Position numbers and translations under genes: made by a program. The notes below the pieces were generated by a model. That model was given only the letters and a program-made list of their open reading frames with translations, was not told the DNA's origin and made no database searches. From DAOUAE01 sp034433795 (GTDB lineage: Bacteria; Chloroflexota; UBA6077; FW602-bin22; DAOUAE01): 64,000 nt of DNA. Below, piece by piece: positions 1 through 7,623 of the stretch (the stretch's first letter is position 1; each line of letters opens with the position of its first letter). The DNA lies in assembly GCA_034433795.1 (NCBI GenBank), contig DAOUAE010000019.1, positions 1-64,000 of the forward strand, in the 5' to 3' direction.

Positions 1-93
1 CGCCTCTGGGTCGAAAGCACCCCGGGGGAGACCACCACCTTCACCGTCGCCCTCCCGGCGGCCAGCCCCGACGACCCCGGAGCGGCCCCCTGA
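1..93 (+). CDS. Sensor histidine kinase, C-terminal fragment (cut by window edge)
   Basis: Frame 1 is open from the first base to a TGA at 91-93 and encodes about 30 residues. The peptide reads RLWVESTPGETTTFTVALP and ends in a short Ala/Pro/Asp tail. The WVES-x-PG-x-TT-F-x-x-x-LP pattern is the last beta strand and G2-box region of HATPase_c domains in two-component histidine kinases. Only the very end of the gene lies in the window, so its input domain and partner regulator cannot be judged. The next gene starts about 70 bp downstream with its own ribosome binding site. Confidence 0.65.
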   Translation, partial: RLWVESTPGETTTFTVALPAASPDDPGAAP

Positions 94-162
94 GCCGAGG
101 ACGATCAGGCGAGCGGCCGGCTGAGGCTGTCTGGACGGCGGTTCGCTGGAGGGAGGCGAGCG

Positions 163-1068
163 ATGCCGGATGACCCCGTCATCGAGGTCCGGGGGCTGAC
201 GAAGTCCGCCGGGCCGGTTCGGATCCTGAACGGGATAGATCTGGAGGTCGGGCGCGGGGAGGTCTTCGGTCTGCTCGGCCCCACCGGCGCCGGCAAGACG
301 ACGCTGCTGCACTGCCTGCTGGACCTCGTCCGGCCCGATGGGGGGAGGCTCCGGGTCCTGGGGCTGGACCCCCGGCGCCAGGGGGTGGCCCTGCGGCGCC
401 AGGTCGGCTATCTGCCCAGCGGTCTCTGGCTGGAGGAGGACCTGACGGTCGAGGCCACGCTGCGGCGCTGGGCCGGCCTCCGGGGAGGGCCGGTGGACTG
501 GGCCTGGTGCCGGCATCTCGTCGCCCGGCTGGAGCTCGACCTGCGGCCGCGGATTCGCACCCTCTCGCGGGGCCAGCGGCAGAAGGTGGGGCTGGTGCTG
601 GCGCTGCTGCACCGGCCGGCCCTGCTGCTCCTCGACGAGCCGATCGCTGGCCTGGATCCGCTGACGCAGGGAGCGCTGCTGGACCTGATCCGGGAGGTGC
701 GGGCGGAGACCGGGCTGACCGTCGTGATCGCCACGGCGCACCAGCTGAGCGCCGTCGAGGCCATCGCCGACCGGGTGGCCCTCATGGAGCAGGGGACGGT
801 GGCGGCGGTGCTGGCGCCGGCCGCCCTGGCCGAGCGGGCCCTGCGCCAGGTACGGGTGGTCTTCGCCCGGCCGGTGCCCCGGACGGTCTTCACCGAAGTG
901 CCCGGTGTGCGGGTGCTGGTCGAGGGGGAAGGGCTTCGCTGGCTGCTGGAGGTCACCGGCGAGCTGGCGCCGCTGGTCCGGACCCTGGCCCGATTTCCGG
1001 TCTGTGACCTGGAGGTCGTCCGGCCCTCGCTGGCGGAGGTCTTCCGGCGGGGAACGGTGGTGGTGTGA
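163..1068 (+). CDS. ABC transporter ATP-binding protein
   Basis: A 301-residue nucleotide-binding subunit of an ABC transporter, probably of the CcmA/drug or lipid exporter type. Visible motifs are Walker A GPTGAGKTT (about residue 40), signature LSRGQ (about 130), Walker B LLLDEPIAGLDP (about 155) and an H-loop histidine in VIATAHQLS. The C-terminal 80 residues form the accessory domain often seen in exporter ATPases. The ATG at 163 follows a GGGAGGCGAGCG ribosome binding site. The stop overlaps the GTG of the permease gene (GTGA), so the pair is translationally coupled. The substrate cannot be told from sequence. Confidence 0.93.
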   Translation: MPDDPVIEVRGLTKSAGPVRILNGIDLEVGRGEVFGLLGPTGAGKTTLLHCLLDLVRPDGGRLRVLGLDPRRQGVALRRQVGYLPSGLWLEEDLTVEATLRRWAGLRGGPVDWAWCRHLVARLELDLRPRIRTLSRGQRQKVGLVLALLHRPALLLLDEPIAGLDPLTQGALLDLIREVRAETGLTVVIATAHQLSAVEAIADRVALMEQGTVAAVLAPAALAERALRQVRVVFARPVPRTVFTEVPGVRVLVEGEGLRWLLEVTGELAPLVRTLARFPVCDLEVVRPSLAEVFRRGTVVV

Positions 1069-1922
1069 GCATGGGCGCCGTCGTCGTCGCCACGGTGGTC
1101 GCTCTGCGGGGCGCGGTCCTGGGGTGGGGGCTGGCCCTGGGTGTCCTGGGAGGGGGTGCCCTGATCGTCTCCGACCAGGTGCAGGCCCGGCGTGAGGTCT
1201 GGGAGCGGGTCCTGGGGCCATGCCCGCTCGCGCCCGAGGACGTCGACCGGCTGCTCATCCCTTTTCTGGCGCTTCTCCTGGGAGTGTACGCTGGCGTGGT
1301 CGGGGGTGGCCTCCTCGCCGGGCTGGAGGCGACCGGGCAGATCGTTCTGTGGCTGAGCGGTCCGGTGAGCCGGCGAACCCTGCTCCTGGGGCGGTGGCTG
1401 GGCTTTGGGCTGGCCAGTCTGGGGGTCGTGATCCTGGCCTGGCTGGGGGTGGATCTGGGGAGCGTGCTGACCGGCCGTCTGCCGGGCGATCTCCTGGCCG
1501 TGGTCGGGCTGCCGGCGGCGCTGCTGGCTCAGGCGCTCTTCTTCGGCACCCTGGCCCTGGCCCTCAGCCAGATGCTGCCCGGCCGTCAGTCGGCGGCGCT
1601 GGCGACCGGGCTGGTGCTCGGAGCCAGTCTCCCTCTTGGGGTCCTGGGGAGCGTGGCTCCCGACCTGGCGCTGCTGACCTGGCTTTTCCCCCCGGCTTTC
1701 TCGCCGGGTGGGGCGGCGCTCGCCGGCCGCCTCGACCGGCTGGTCGGTCTGCTGCTGGCGACGGGCGTGCTCCTGGCCCTGGCCGGGTGGCGCTTCGCCC
1801 GGCGCGATCTGTGGCCGGGCGATGGGTGGCCCGGGGTGGCCGGGCGTGCCCGCCGAGAGCCGGGGGCGTCTGACGACGGTGTGGCGGTAGCGCCGGATAT
1901 CTTCCGTGCCGGAGGGATGTGA
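1065..1922 (+). CDS. ABC transporter permease
   Basis: A 285-residue hydrophobic protein with about six membrane segments, many rich in Leu, Gly and Val. It has the layout of an ABC-2 type permease and follows its ATPase with a 4-bp GTGA overlap. An alternative start is the ATG at 1071. A roughly 40-residue polar loop (EVWERVLGPCPLAPEDVDRL) follows the first helix and is likely extracellular. The polar tail after residue 245 is cytoplasmic. Its stop codon overlaps the start of the following fliG remnant. No substrate can be assigned. Confidence 0.85.
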   Translation: MSMGAVVVATVVALRGAVLGWGLALGVLGGGALIVSDQVQARREVWERVLGPCPLAPEDVDRLLIPFLALLLGVYAGVVGGGLLAGLEATGQIVLWLSGPVSRRTLLLGRWLGFGLASLGVVILAWLGVDLGSVLTGRLPGDLLAVVGLPAALLAQALFFGTLALALSQMLPGRQSAALATGLVLGASLPLGVLGSVAPDLALLTWLFPPAFSPGGAALAGRLDRLVGLLLATGVLLALAGWRFARRDLWPGDGWPGVAGRARREPGASDDGVAVAPDIFRAGGM

Positions 1923-2945
1923 TGACGGTCGAGAGCCCGCACGGTCGACTCAGTCCACGGCGCCGGGCGGCGTTGCTCCTTTACGCGCTGGACCGTGAGC
2001 TGGCCGCCCAGGTTCTACGGCACCTCAGTGAGACCGAGCTGGGCGTCCTCACGCGGGAGCTGGTCCAGCTGGAGCGGCTCCCGGCCGCCGAGCGCGAGGT
2101 CCTCCTGACCCAGCTGTACGAGGATCTGGTCAACGAGCCGTTTCTGATCCAGGATCGCGACTTCGTCCGCGAGATTCTGGGGCTGGCGCTGGGGGCTCAG
2201 CGGGCCCACGAGCTGCTCAGCCGGGTGACGATGGGCGAATGGGAGCGGCCCTTTGATTTCCTGCGCAATCTCAATCCCGCTCAGGCGGCCGAGACGCTGA
2301 GCGCCGAGCACCCGCAGACGATCGCGCTGGCCCTGGCGCATCTCCCGCCGGAGACCACGGTCAGGATTCTGCGGCACTTCGACGAGGATCGGCGGGCGGA
2401 GGGCGGAGATCGTCGAGCGCATGGCCCGCATGAACCGGACGGTGCCGGAGGCGATCCGGAAGACGGTCGAGCAGGCGCTGCGGCAGCGGGCGACGCAGGC
2501 GGTCGGCGCTGGCCCGGTGATCGGGGGCATCGACTACGTGGTGAAGATCCTGACGGCGATGGACGTGTCCACCGAGCGGAAGGTGCTGCGGACGCTCGAG
2601 GAGAGCGATCCGGAGCTGGCCCAGGAGATCCGGCAGAAGATGTTTGTGTTCGAGGATCTGGTGCTGCTGGACGACCGGGCGATCCAGCGTCTGCTGCGCG
2701 AGGTCAAGATGCGCGACCTGGCGCTGGCTCTCAAGGGGGCCAGCGAAGGGGTCCGGGCCAAGATCTTCCGGAACATGTCCAGTCGGGGCGCCCAGGCGCT
2801 GCGGGAGGAGATGGAGATCCTCGGTCCGCAGCGGCTGCGGGTGGTCGAGGAGGCGCAGCAGCGGATCGTGAACATCGTGCGCCAGCTGGAGGCCGCTCAG
2901 CAGATCACGATCCCGCGTGGACAGGAGGAGCCGTTTGTGAGTTGA
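1922..2945 (+). pseudogene. fliG: Flagellar motor switch protein FliG, frameshifted
   Basis: FliG forms the rotor C-ring of the flagellar motor and transmits torque from MotA. The first part (1922 to about 2394) encodes the N and middle domains, including the conserved EHPQTIALALAHLPPE segment. The reading frame then breaks, and the middle and C-terminal domains continue in the +1 frame to the TGA at 2943-2945 (for example QKMFVFEDLVLLDDRAIQ and ALKGASEGVRAKIFRNMS). The break is exactly a tandem repeat of GGGCGGA at 2394-2400 and 2401-2407. Removing one copy restores a continuous FliG of about 338 residues, the normal family length. The start is GTG 1919 or ATG 1922, overlapping the permease stop. 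No other flagellar gene is in the window. It could be a fresh pseudogene, a phase-variable allele or a sequencing error. Confidence 0.9.
2394..2407 (+). repeat. Perfect 7-bp tandem duplication inside fliG
   Basis: GGGCGGA occurs twice without a gap. The extra 7 bp shifts the fliG frame by +1. With a single copy the protein reads RRAEIVERMARMN across the site, as expected for FliG. Confidence 0.95.
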
Positions 2946-2985
2946 GGGCCGGCCAGGCTCTGGCCGGAGGCGTCGCGGCCGGCGC

Positions 2986-3014
2986 TTGTCCAGCGGGGCC
3001 GCCCCGGGTACAAT
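2986..3014 (+). promoter_or_regulatory. Sigma70-like promoter for the 3065 gene
   Basis: TTGTCC (2986-2991), a 17-bp spacer, then TACAAT (3009-3014). Predicted transcription start is near 3021, about 44 nt before the ATG. Confidence 0.75.
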
Positions 3015-3064
3015 AGACGGCGTCGGCTCGGTGGGAGCCGTACGGTGAACGGTGGGAGTGGCGT

Positions 3065-3859
3065 ATGCGACTGGCGACCCAGGAACGGCATCTCCCCGGC
3101 CGCGATCTGGCCGAGCGGCTGGCGCTGGCGGCCGAGTGTGGGTTCGCCGGCGTGGAGTTTGGCGGCCACGGGCTGCGGGAGCGGTTGCCGGAGATTCAGC
3201 GCGCTCTGGCCCACAGTCCGGTGCGGGCCTCGACGGTCTGCGGGATCCCGGAGTGGGACTTTTTGGTGCCCGACTGCGACGAGCGGGTCCGGCGGATCGG
3301 GCTGGTCAAGGAGGCCCTGAGCATGGCCGCCGATCTCGGGGCCGTGGGGCTCATCGGCATTCCGATCCGGCGGCCGGTCCGCTTTCCCGATCTCTCGCCG
3401 CTCTACACCAGCGACGAGATCGAGCGGGCGCTGACCGCGCGGTGTCTGGAGGAGATCGCCGCCCACGCCGAGAAGGTCGGGGTCCTCTATCTCCTGGAGC
3501 CGCTCAACCGGTATGAGGCGTTCCTGCTCCGGACGCTCAACGACGCGGTGACGCTAGCTCAGCAGGTCAACTCGCCGGCCATCAAGATCATGGCCGATTT
3601 CTTTCATATGAACATCGAGGAGGCCGACATCCCGGCCAGTCTGCGGGCGGCCGGCCCGTACCTCGCCCATGTCCACCTGGCCGACAGCAACCGACGCTTC
3701 CCGGGCGCGGGGCACACCGATTTCCGGGCCGGCTTCCGGGCGCTCAGGGAGATCGGCTACCAGGGCTATCTGGCCCTGGAGTGCAGCGAGCCGGCGCCGA
3801 CCCGCGCGGCGCTCCAGCAGACGGTCCGCTATCTCCAGGCCTGTCTGGCCGAGGCCTGA
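3065..3859 (+). CDS. Sugar phosphate isomerase/epimerase, D-tagatose 3-epimerase-like TIM barrel
   Basis: A 264-residue protein of the AP endonuclease 2/xylose isomerase-like TIM-barrel family. The metal-site motifs match ketose 3-epimerases: LLEPLNRYE (Glu, about residue 143), ADFFHMNIEE (Asp and His, about 178), HVHLADSNRR with PGAGHTDF (about 205-220) and LALECS (Glu, about 238). It probably interconverts a keto-sugar or sugar acid using a divalent metal, in the cytoplasm. It has its own promoter and a GGTGGGAGTGGCGT leader before ATG 3065. A second TIM-barrel isomerase lies 330 bp downstream, so the two may serve one carbohydrate pathway. The exact substrate is unknown. Confidence 0.85.
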   Translation: MRLATQERHLPGRDLAERLALAAECGFAGVEFGGHGLRERLPEIQRALAHSPVRASTVCGIPEWDFLVPDCDERVRRIGLVKEALSMAADLGAVGLIGIPIRRPVRFPDLSPLYTSDEIERALTARCLEEIAAHAEKVGVLYLLEPLNRYEAFLLRTLNDAVTLAQQVNSPAIKIMADFFHMNIEEADIPASLRAAGPYLAHVHLADSNRRFPGAGHTDFRAGFRALREIGYQGYLALECSEPAPTRAALQQTVRYLQACLAEA

Positions 3860-3895
3860 GCGGTCAGGCTCTCGGCCGAGCCGGCAGAGAGCGGG

Positions 3896-4072
3896 CTACT
3901 GCCGCTGGGGGATCGGGAGTTCGGCGCCGCAGACCGCGCACCAGCGGCGTTTGATGGCGGTGCCGTGCATCTCGACCTCGGCCCGCGGGTGGGTGCAGGT
4001 TGCGGGGTCGGGCCGCTGGGCCGGCTGGGGCTGCGCGGGCTTGCTCCACGGTAGCCGGATCTTGAATCCCAT
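3896..4072 (-). CDS. Small zinc-ribbon protein (58 aa)
   Basis: A 58-residue ORF that I did not recognise as a named family. It contains CTH near residue 26 and CAVCG near residue 45, giving a C-x-H...C-x-x-C pattern suited to binding one zinc. The N-terminus (MGFKIRLPW) is basic. The ATG at 4072 is preceded by AGGAGGAG with a 4-nt gap, and further upstream by a good minus-strand promoter (TTGACT, 17 bp, TACTTA). These signals argue that this gene is real, although much longer antisense reading frames overlap it. It sits between two TIM-barrel isomerases on the opposite strand. Function is unknown; nucleic-acid or protein binding is possible. Confidence 0.7.
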   Translation of the reverse strand: MGFKIRLPWSKPAQPQPAQRPDPATCTHPRAEVEMHGTAIKRRWCAVCGAELPIPQRQ

Positions 4073-4123
4073 GGGGCTCCTCCTCTGGCCGCTAGGCCAT
4101 GGCCGCAGGCTGTGTCCGATAAG

Positions 4124-4152
4124 TAAGTACTCCACTGTGGGCTGCCAGTCAA
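4124..4152 (-). promoter_or_regulatory. Sigma70-like promoter for the zinc-ribbon gene
   Basis: On the minus strand TTGACT (4152-4147), 17-bp spacer, TACTTA (4129-4124). This lies 52 nt upstream of ATG 4072 and back to back with the gene starting at 4187. Confidence 0.65.
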
Positions 4153-4186
4153 GAGGGCGGCGAAAGAATCGCCAAGGGGGGCATGC

Positions 4187-5200
4187 GTGCGTCTGGGGGT
4201 TGATAGCTACAGTCTGCGCTGGCAGGGATGGGACGCGTTTCAGCTGCTGGAGTACGCGGCGGCGCTGGGGCTGGACGGCGTCCAGTTCTCGGAGCGGGGG
4301 AACTTCGCCAGTCTGGAGCCGGACTACCTTCAGGCCCTGCGCCGGCGGGCCGAGGAACTGGGGCTGTATCTCGAGGTCGGGATGGGGTCGTTCGACCGCT
4401 ACTCCCGCTCGTTCCGGCCCGAGTACGGCTCGGGGGAAGAGCAGCTGCGGACAATGCTGCGGGTGGCCCATCTCCTCGGCTCCCCGGTCCTGCGCTGTTT
4501 TCTGGGCAGCCAGGCCGACCGGCAGGGCGCGGTGCCGCTGCGGGAGCATCTGGCCGAGTGTGTGCGGACGCTGCGGGCGGTGGCCCCGCTGGCCCGCGAT
4601 CTGGGGGTGATGATCGCGGTCGAGAACCACGCCGGCGACCTGCAGGGGAGGGAGTTGCGCTGGCTGATCGAAGAGGCCGGCCCCGATTACGTGGGGGCCT
4701 GTCTGGACACCGGCAACCCGGTCTGGGTGGTCGAGGACCCGCTGCTGGCGGCCGAGGTGCTGGCTCCCTATGTGGTCACGACCCACGTCCGCGACTCGCG
4801 GGTGATGCCCCATCCGCGCGGGGCCCAGGTGCAGTGGGTGCCGATGGGGCAGGGCAACGTCGCCATCGGCGCGGTCATCGATCATCTCCGGGCCCGACGC
4901 CCCCAGGTGGCCATCAACCTGGAGATCATCACCGGCCTGCCGCCGCGCGTTCTCCCCTACTTCGAGCCCGACTTCTGGCAGCTGTTCCCGGAGATGCTGG
5001 CGGCCGACTTCGCCCGCTTCGTCGCCCGCACCGTCCAGCCGCCCAACGCGCCGTTCGCCCAGCTCGAGGCCCCGCCTGGCGCGGCACCGGACCCGGCCCT
5101 CTGCGAGCGGCTCCGGCTCCAGCAGCGCCAGCATTTCGAAGAGAGCGTCCGGTACTGTCGGACGGTGCTGGGGCTGGGCGAGCGCGGGCGGTCGGGTTAG
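4187..5200 (+). CDS. Sugar phosphate isomerase/epimerase family TIM-barrel protein
   Basis: A 337-residue member of the xylose isomerase-like TIM-barrel family, longer than its 264-residue neighbour. Barrel strands and metal-ligand candidates are visible: MIAVENHAGD (Glu, about residue 146), ACLDTGNP (Asp, about 180), VTTHVRDSRV (His, about 205) and INLEIITG (Glu, about 245). The substrate is not clear. The start is GTG 4187 after a GGGGGG tract; no better start is seen. The last bases overlap the convergent GYD gene by 4 bp. Context with an MFS exporter and other small metabolic genes gives no firm pathway. Confidence 0.8.
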   Translation: MRLGVDSYSLRWQGWDAFQLLEYAAALGLDGVQFSERGNFASLEPDYLQALRRRAEELGLYLEVGMGSFDRYSRSFRPEYGSGEEQLRTMLRVAHLLGSPVLRCFLGSQADRQGAVPLREHLAECVRTLRAVAPLARDLGVMIAVENHAGDLQGRELRWLIEEAGPDYVGACLDTGNPVWVVEDPLLAAEVLAPYVVTTHVRDSRVMPHPRGAQVQWVPMGQGNVAIGAVIDHLRARRPQVAINLEIITGLPPRVLPYFEPDFWQLFPEMLAADFARFVARTVQPPNAPFAQLEAPPGAAPDPALCERLRLQQRQHFEESVRYCRTVLGLGERGRSG

Positions 5201-5487
5201 CGCGCCAGCTCCTTGAAGCGCTCCCAGGGGGTGAGCACCCAGGTCTCGGTCGTGGCGTGGCCGAGCGAGCGGATGACCAGACTGACGCGGGCGGCGACCT
5301 CCTCGTTGGGCGCTTCGAAGATATCGAGGTAGTCGTAGGGGCCGAGGACGGCGTAGCTGGCGAGCCACTTCGCCTCGGGGACCTGCTCGGCCAGGGCGGC
5401 GCTGACGCGCTCGCCCAGTTCACGGACGGCGCCCGGTCGCGTCACCGCTTCGGGGGAGAGCCGGGTGAGGAGGGCGTACAGGGCCAT
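5197..5487 (-). CDS. GYD domain-containing protein
   Basis: A 96-residue protein with the GYD family signature: an N-terminal strand MALYALLTRLSPEA, then VLGPYDYLDIFEAPNEE (about residue 48-64) and a C-terminal ETWVL strand. GYD proteins are small alpha/beta dimer-forming folds of unknown function related to ferredoxin-like domains. An AGGAGGT ribosome binding site at 5494-5500 is 7 nt from ATG 5487 and only 4 nt from the GTG at 5490, so ATG 5487 is preferred. The gene is convergent with the TIM-barrel gene. Confidence 0.85.
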   Translation of the reverse strand: MALYALLTRLSPEAVTRPGAVRELGERVSAALAEQVPEAKWLASYAVLGPYDYLDIFEAPNEEVAARVSLVIRSLGHATTETWVLTPWERFKELAR

Positions 5488-5523
5488 CACCGAACCTCCT
5501 GCCCAAAAATAAAAATGGCGGCG

Positions 5524-5893
5524 AGAGGGGGTAGGGCCGGCCAGAGACCGTCAGGCCGCGCGCGCCTCCAGGCTCGGGATGGCCTGGGGGTGCCGCAGGT
5601 AGGTGATGAGCCAATCGATGATAACGCCGATGAGAGAGGCAACCAGCGCGGTCACCGGGTGGATTCCGCCGAAGGCCGGGCCCACCGGCAGGAACGCCTG
5701 CCCGAAGACCATCAGGACAAAGGGATACGCGGCCACGCGCCACGGGTGCGCCGGCAGTTTCCCGGGGAGCAGGTCGTACCAGAACACACCCAGACCGTAG
5801 GCCATCGCCGCCATCAGCAGCCAGGTCCCGAACTCCATGCTTCACCCCTCCTTACTGTGCAGTGAAGCGGGCGATTCGGGCCCTACCCCCTCT
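5524..5893. repeat. 15-bp inverted repeats bracketing the small membrane gene
   Basis: AGAGGGGGTAGGGCC at 5524-5538 has its exact reverse complement at 5879-5893. The copies lie 34-37 bp and 41 bp upstream of the two minus-strand genes (5487 and 5838) but in opposite orientation. Confidence 0.8.
5551..5838 (-). CDS. Small membrane protein (95 aa)
   Basis: A 95-residue hydrophobic protein with about three predicted membrane helices (residues about 3-20, 38-56 and 62-82). I did not recognise a family. The ATG at 5838 is preceded by AGGAGGGGTGAAGC on the minus strand. A -10 box TATAAT lies about 65 nt upstream. A 15-bp perfect inverted repeat flanks the gene at 5524-5538 and 5879-5893. The C-terminus (LRHPQAIPSLEARAA) is polar and probably cytoplasmic. 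Confidence 0.7.
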   Translation of the reverse strand: MEFGTWLLMAAMAYGLGVFWYDLLPGKLPAHPWRVAAYPFVLMVFGQAFLPVGPAFGGIHPVTALVASLIGVIIDWLITYLRHPQAIPSLEARAA

Positions 5894-5908
5894 TCACTGC
5901 TAATTATA
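5859..5908 (-). promoter_or_regulatory. TATAAT -10 box with adjacent 9-bp dyad
   Basis: On the minus strand a perfect TATAAT lies at 5908-5903 with no convincing -35. GCAGTGAAG (5859-5867) and CTTCACTGC (5892-5900) form a perfect inverted repeat just downstream. It would overlap the transcription start and 5' leader of the 5838 gene. Confidence 0.5.
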
Positions 5909-6017
5909 GCGCGCGGAGGTAACAGGCGACCAGCAGGGAGCGGCCTCCGCCCCATGGCGCCGCCCGGCCGGGCGCGGGCGCCGGACCGGAGTCTTCAGAG
6001 CGCTGAGAAGACAAGGC

Positions 6018-6047
6018 TTGTCCACGGCTGTCTGGCTGGGTTATGAT
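6018..6047 (+). promoter_or_regulatory. Sigma70-like promoter for the MFS gene
   Basis: TTGTCC (6018-6023), 18-bp spacer, TATGAT (6042-6047). The ATG inside this -10 box is therefore not the translation start. Confidence 0.75.
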
Positions 6048-6081
6048 AGGGGCGGGGTGTCGCCGGGCACCCGGGGGAATC

Positions 6082-7368
6082 ATGGCGATGTCTGGCAAAC
6101 GGGCCGGAACAGCCCCCGCCGCAGGCTGGCGGAGCGTCCGGCCCCGCCGTCTGGTCTGGCCCTCTTTGAGAGCGGTGCTGGCCGCCCTCTCTGTGCCCAA
6201 CTACCGTCTTCTTTTCCAGGGGAACTTCGCCACCCAGATCGGCTTCGGGATGCAACAGGTTGCCTTCGGGTGGCTGGTTCTGGAGCTCACCAACTCGCCC
6301 TTCTACCTGGGACTGAACGGCTTCTGCTTTCTGTTTCCGATGCTGGTCGTCTCGCCGTTCGGTGGGGTGATCGCCGACCGGTTCCAGCGCCAGCGGGTGC
6401 TGATGGTCAGCCAGACGCTGCTGATGGCGCTGGCCCTCGGCCTGGCGGCCCTGGTCCTGCTGGGAATGGTGCAGGTCTGGCACCTGCTCCTGGCCTCGCT
6501 GGTCATCGGGACGGTGATGGCGGTCAACGTGCCGGCCCGCCAGGCGCTGGTTCCCGAGCTGGTCGGACGCGACCTGCTGGCCAACGCCATCGCTCTGCAC
6601 TCGCTCAGCCTGAACGTCTCGCGGATCATCGGCCCGGCCGTGGCCGGAGCGCTCATCGCCAGCGTCGGGGTGGCGGGCTGTTTCCTCTGCCAGGCGGTCG
6701 GCTACGTCTGGTCGGTCAGCAACGTCCGGCGTCTCCGGGTGGTCCCCCGGCCGCTCCTGGCCCGGCAGGCCTCGGTCCTGCACAATCTGTGGGAGGGCTT
6801 TCAGTTCTGCCGCCGGGACCGGGCGGTGTTCGGGCTTCTGCTCGTGGCCAGCGTCTCGGCCGTCTGCGCGATGCCCTACATGCAGCTGCTGCCGGCCTAC
6901 GCCCGTGACCACCTGGGGTTGCAGGCCGATGGTCTGGGGCTGCTGGTGGCCAGCAGCGGGGCCGGCGCCGTGGCGGGCAGCCTGCTGGTGACCGGTCTGG
7001 GCCAGCGACGGCGCCGGGGGCTCGTTCTTTTGGGGGCCCTGGTCTGCCTGGGAGTGCTGCTGGTGGGGCTGGGGCTGGTGCGGGTGGTGCCGCTGGCCAG
7101 CCTGCTTCTGGCCGGCGTCGGCGCCTGTGGGGCGTTCCTGATGGTCCTGAACAACACCGTGCTCCAGGAGCGGGTCCCCGACCATCTGCGGGGACGGGTG
7201 ATGAGCGCCTACATGGTCACCTGGGGACTCAGCCCCCTGGGCGCGGTGCCGCTCGGGGCGCTGGCCGCCGTCTCCGGCTCTTCGGTGGCCCTGATGGTCG
7301 GCGGGGGCCTCTGTGCGGTGTTCGCTCTCTGGCTGCTGGCGACCCGGCCGGACCTCTGGACCGTCTAG
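6082..7368 (+). CDS. MFS transporter
   Basis: A 428-residue major facilitator superfamily protein with about twelve membrane segments. After a basic N-terminal stretch, the segment VPNYRLLFQGNFATQIGFGMQ leads into the first helix. The loop between helices 2 and 3 reads GGVIADRFQRQRVL, the classic MFS G-x-x-x-D-R-x-x-R-R motif. The overall form resembles MFS_3/EntS-like exporters. ATG 6082 follows GGGGGAATC; the upstream ATG at 6043 lies in the promoter -10 and is rejected. The protein is an integral membrane exporter of unknown substrate and is transcribed on its own. Confidence 0.9.
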   Translation: MAMSGKRAGTAPAAGWRSVRPRRLVWPSLRAVLAALSVPNYRLLFQGNFATQIGFGMQQVAFGWLVLELTNSPFYLGLNGFCFLFPMLVVSPFGGVIADRFQRQRVLMVSQTLLMALALGLAALVLLGMVQVWHLLLASLVIGTVMAVNVPARQALVPELVGRDLLANAIALHSLSLNVSRIIGPAVAGALIASVGVAGCFLCQAVGYVWSVSNVRRLRVVPRPLLARQASVLHNLWEGFQFCRRDRAVFGLLLVASVSAVCAMPYMQLLPAYARDHLGLQADGLGLLVASSGAGAVAGSLLVTGLGQRRRRGLVLLGALVCLGVLLVGLGLVRVVPLASLLLAGVGACGAFLMVLNNTVLQERVPDHLRGRVMSAYMVTWGLSPLGAVPLGALAAVSGSSVALMVGGGLCAVFALWLLATRPDLWTV

Positions 7369-7539
7369 CTACTCGGCCGCCTCTTCCAGGCCCACGGTCA
7401 GGGCCACCTGGCGGGTCTTGGCGTGCACCTCGCGGATGAGGGTCTGCCAGCGGTCCAGATGGGCCCGCGCCCGCTGCTCCCACTCCGCCACCGTCAGGCC
7501 GGTCCGGGTCCGCTCGGTCATCGGCGCTGGCATCGCCAT
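7369..7539 (-). CDS. Small hypothetical helical protein (56 aa)
   Basis: A 56-residue ORF with a predicted amphipathic helix (VAEWEQRARAHLDRWQTLIR, about residues 16-36). It starts at ATG 7539 after GAGGTGAGACC. The stop lies directly beside the convergent MFS stop. No family was recognised. A candidate minus-strand -10 (TATGAT, 7629-7624) and a perfect 14-bp palindrome lie upstream. The good ribosome binding site supports translation, but longer upstream extensions of this frame look like non-coding sequence. Confidence 0.55.
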   Translation of the reverse strand: MAMPAPMTERTRTGLTVAEWEQRARAHLDRWQTLIREVHAKTRQVALTVGLEEAAE

Positions 7540-7623
7540 GGTCTCACCTCGCGGGAAGGTCGCTGTTGCTCCGGGTAGGTGCAGACCCTGTGCCGCACGG
7601 CCTCGGAAGCGGCACCGGAGATC

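Noticed and set aside
3896..5368. A 490-codon minus-strand open frame over the second TIM-barrel gene
   Set aside because: Its upstream part is a compositional shadow. Only the final 58 codons, from ATG 4072 with its own signals, look real.
5491..5520. Intrinsic terminator at the A/T-rich run AAAAATAAAAAT
   Set aside because: No stable GC stem directly precedes the T-run on the minus strand.
6043..6045. ATG start for the MFS transporter
   Set aside because: It lies inside the TATGAT -10 box; ATG 6082 has a ribosome binding site.
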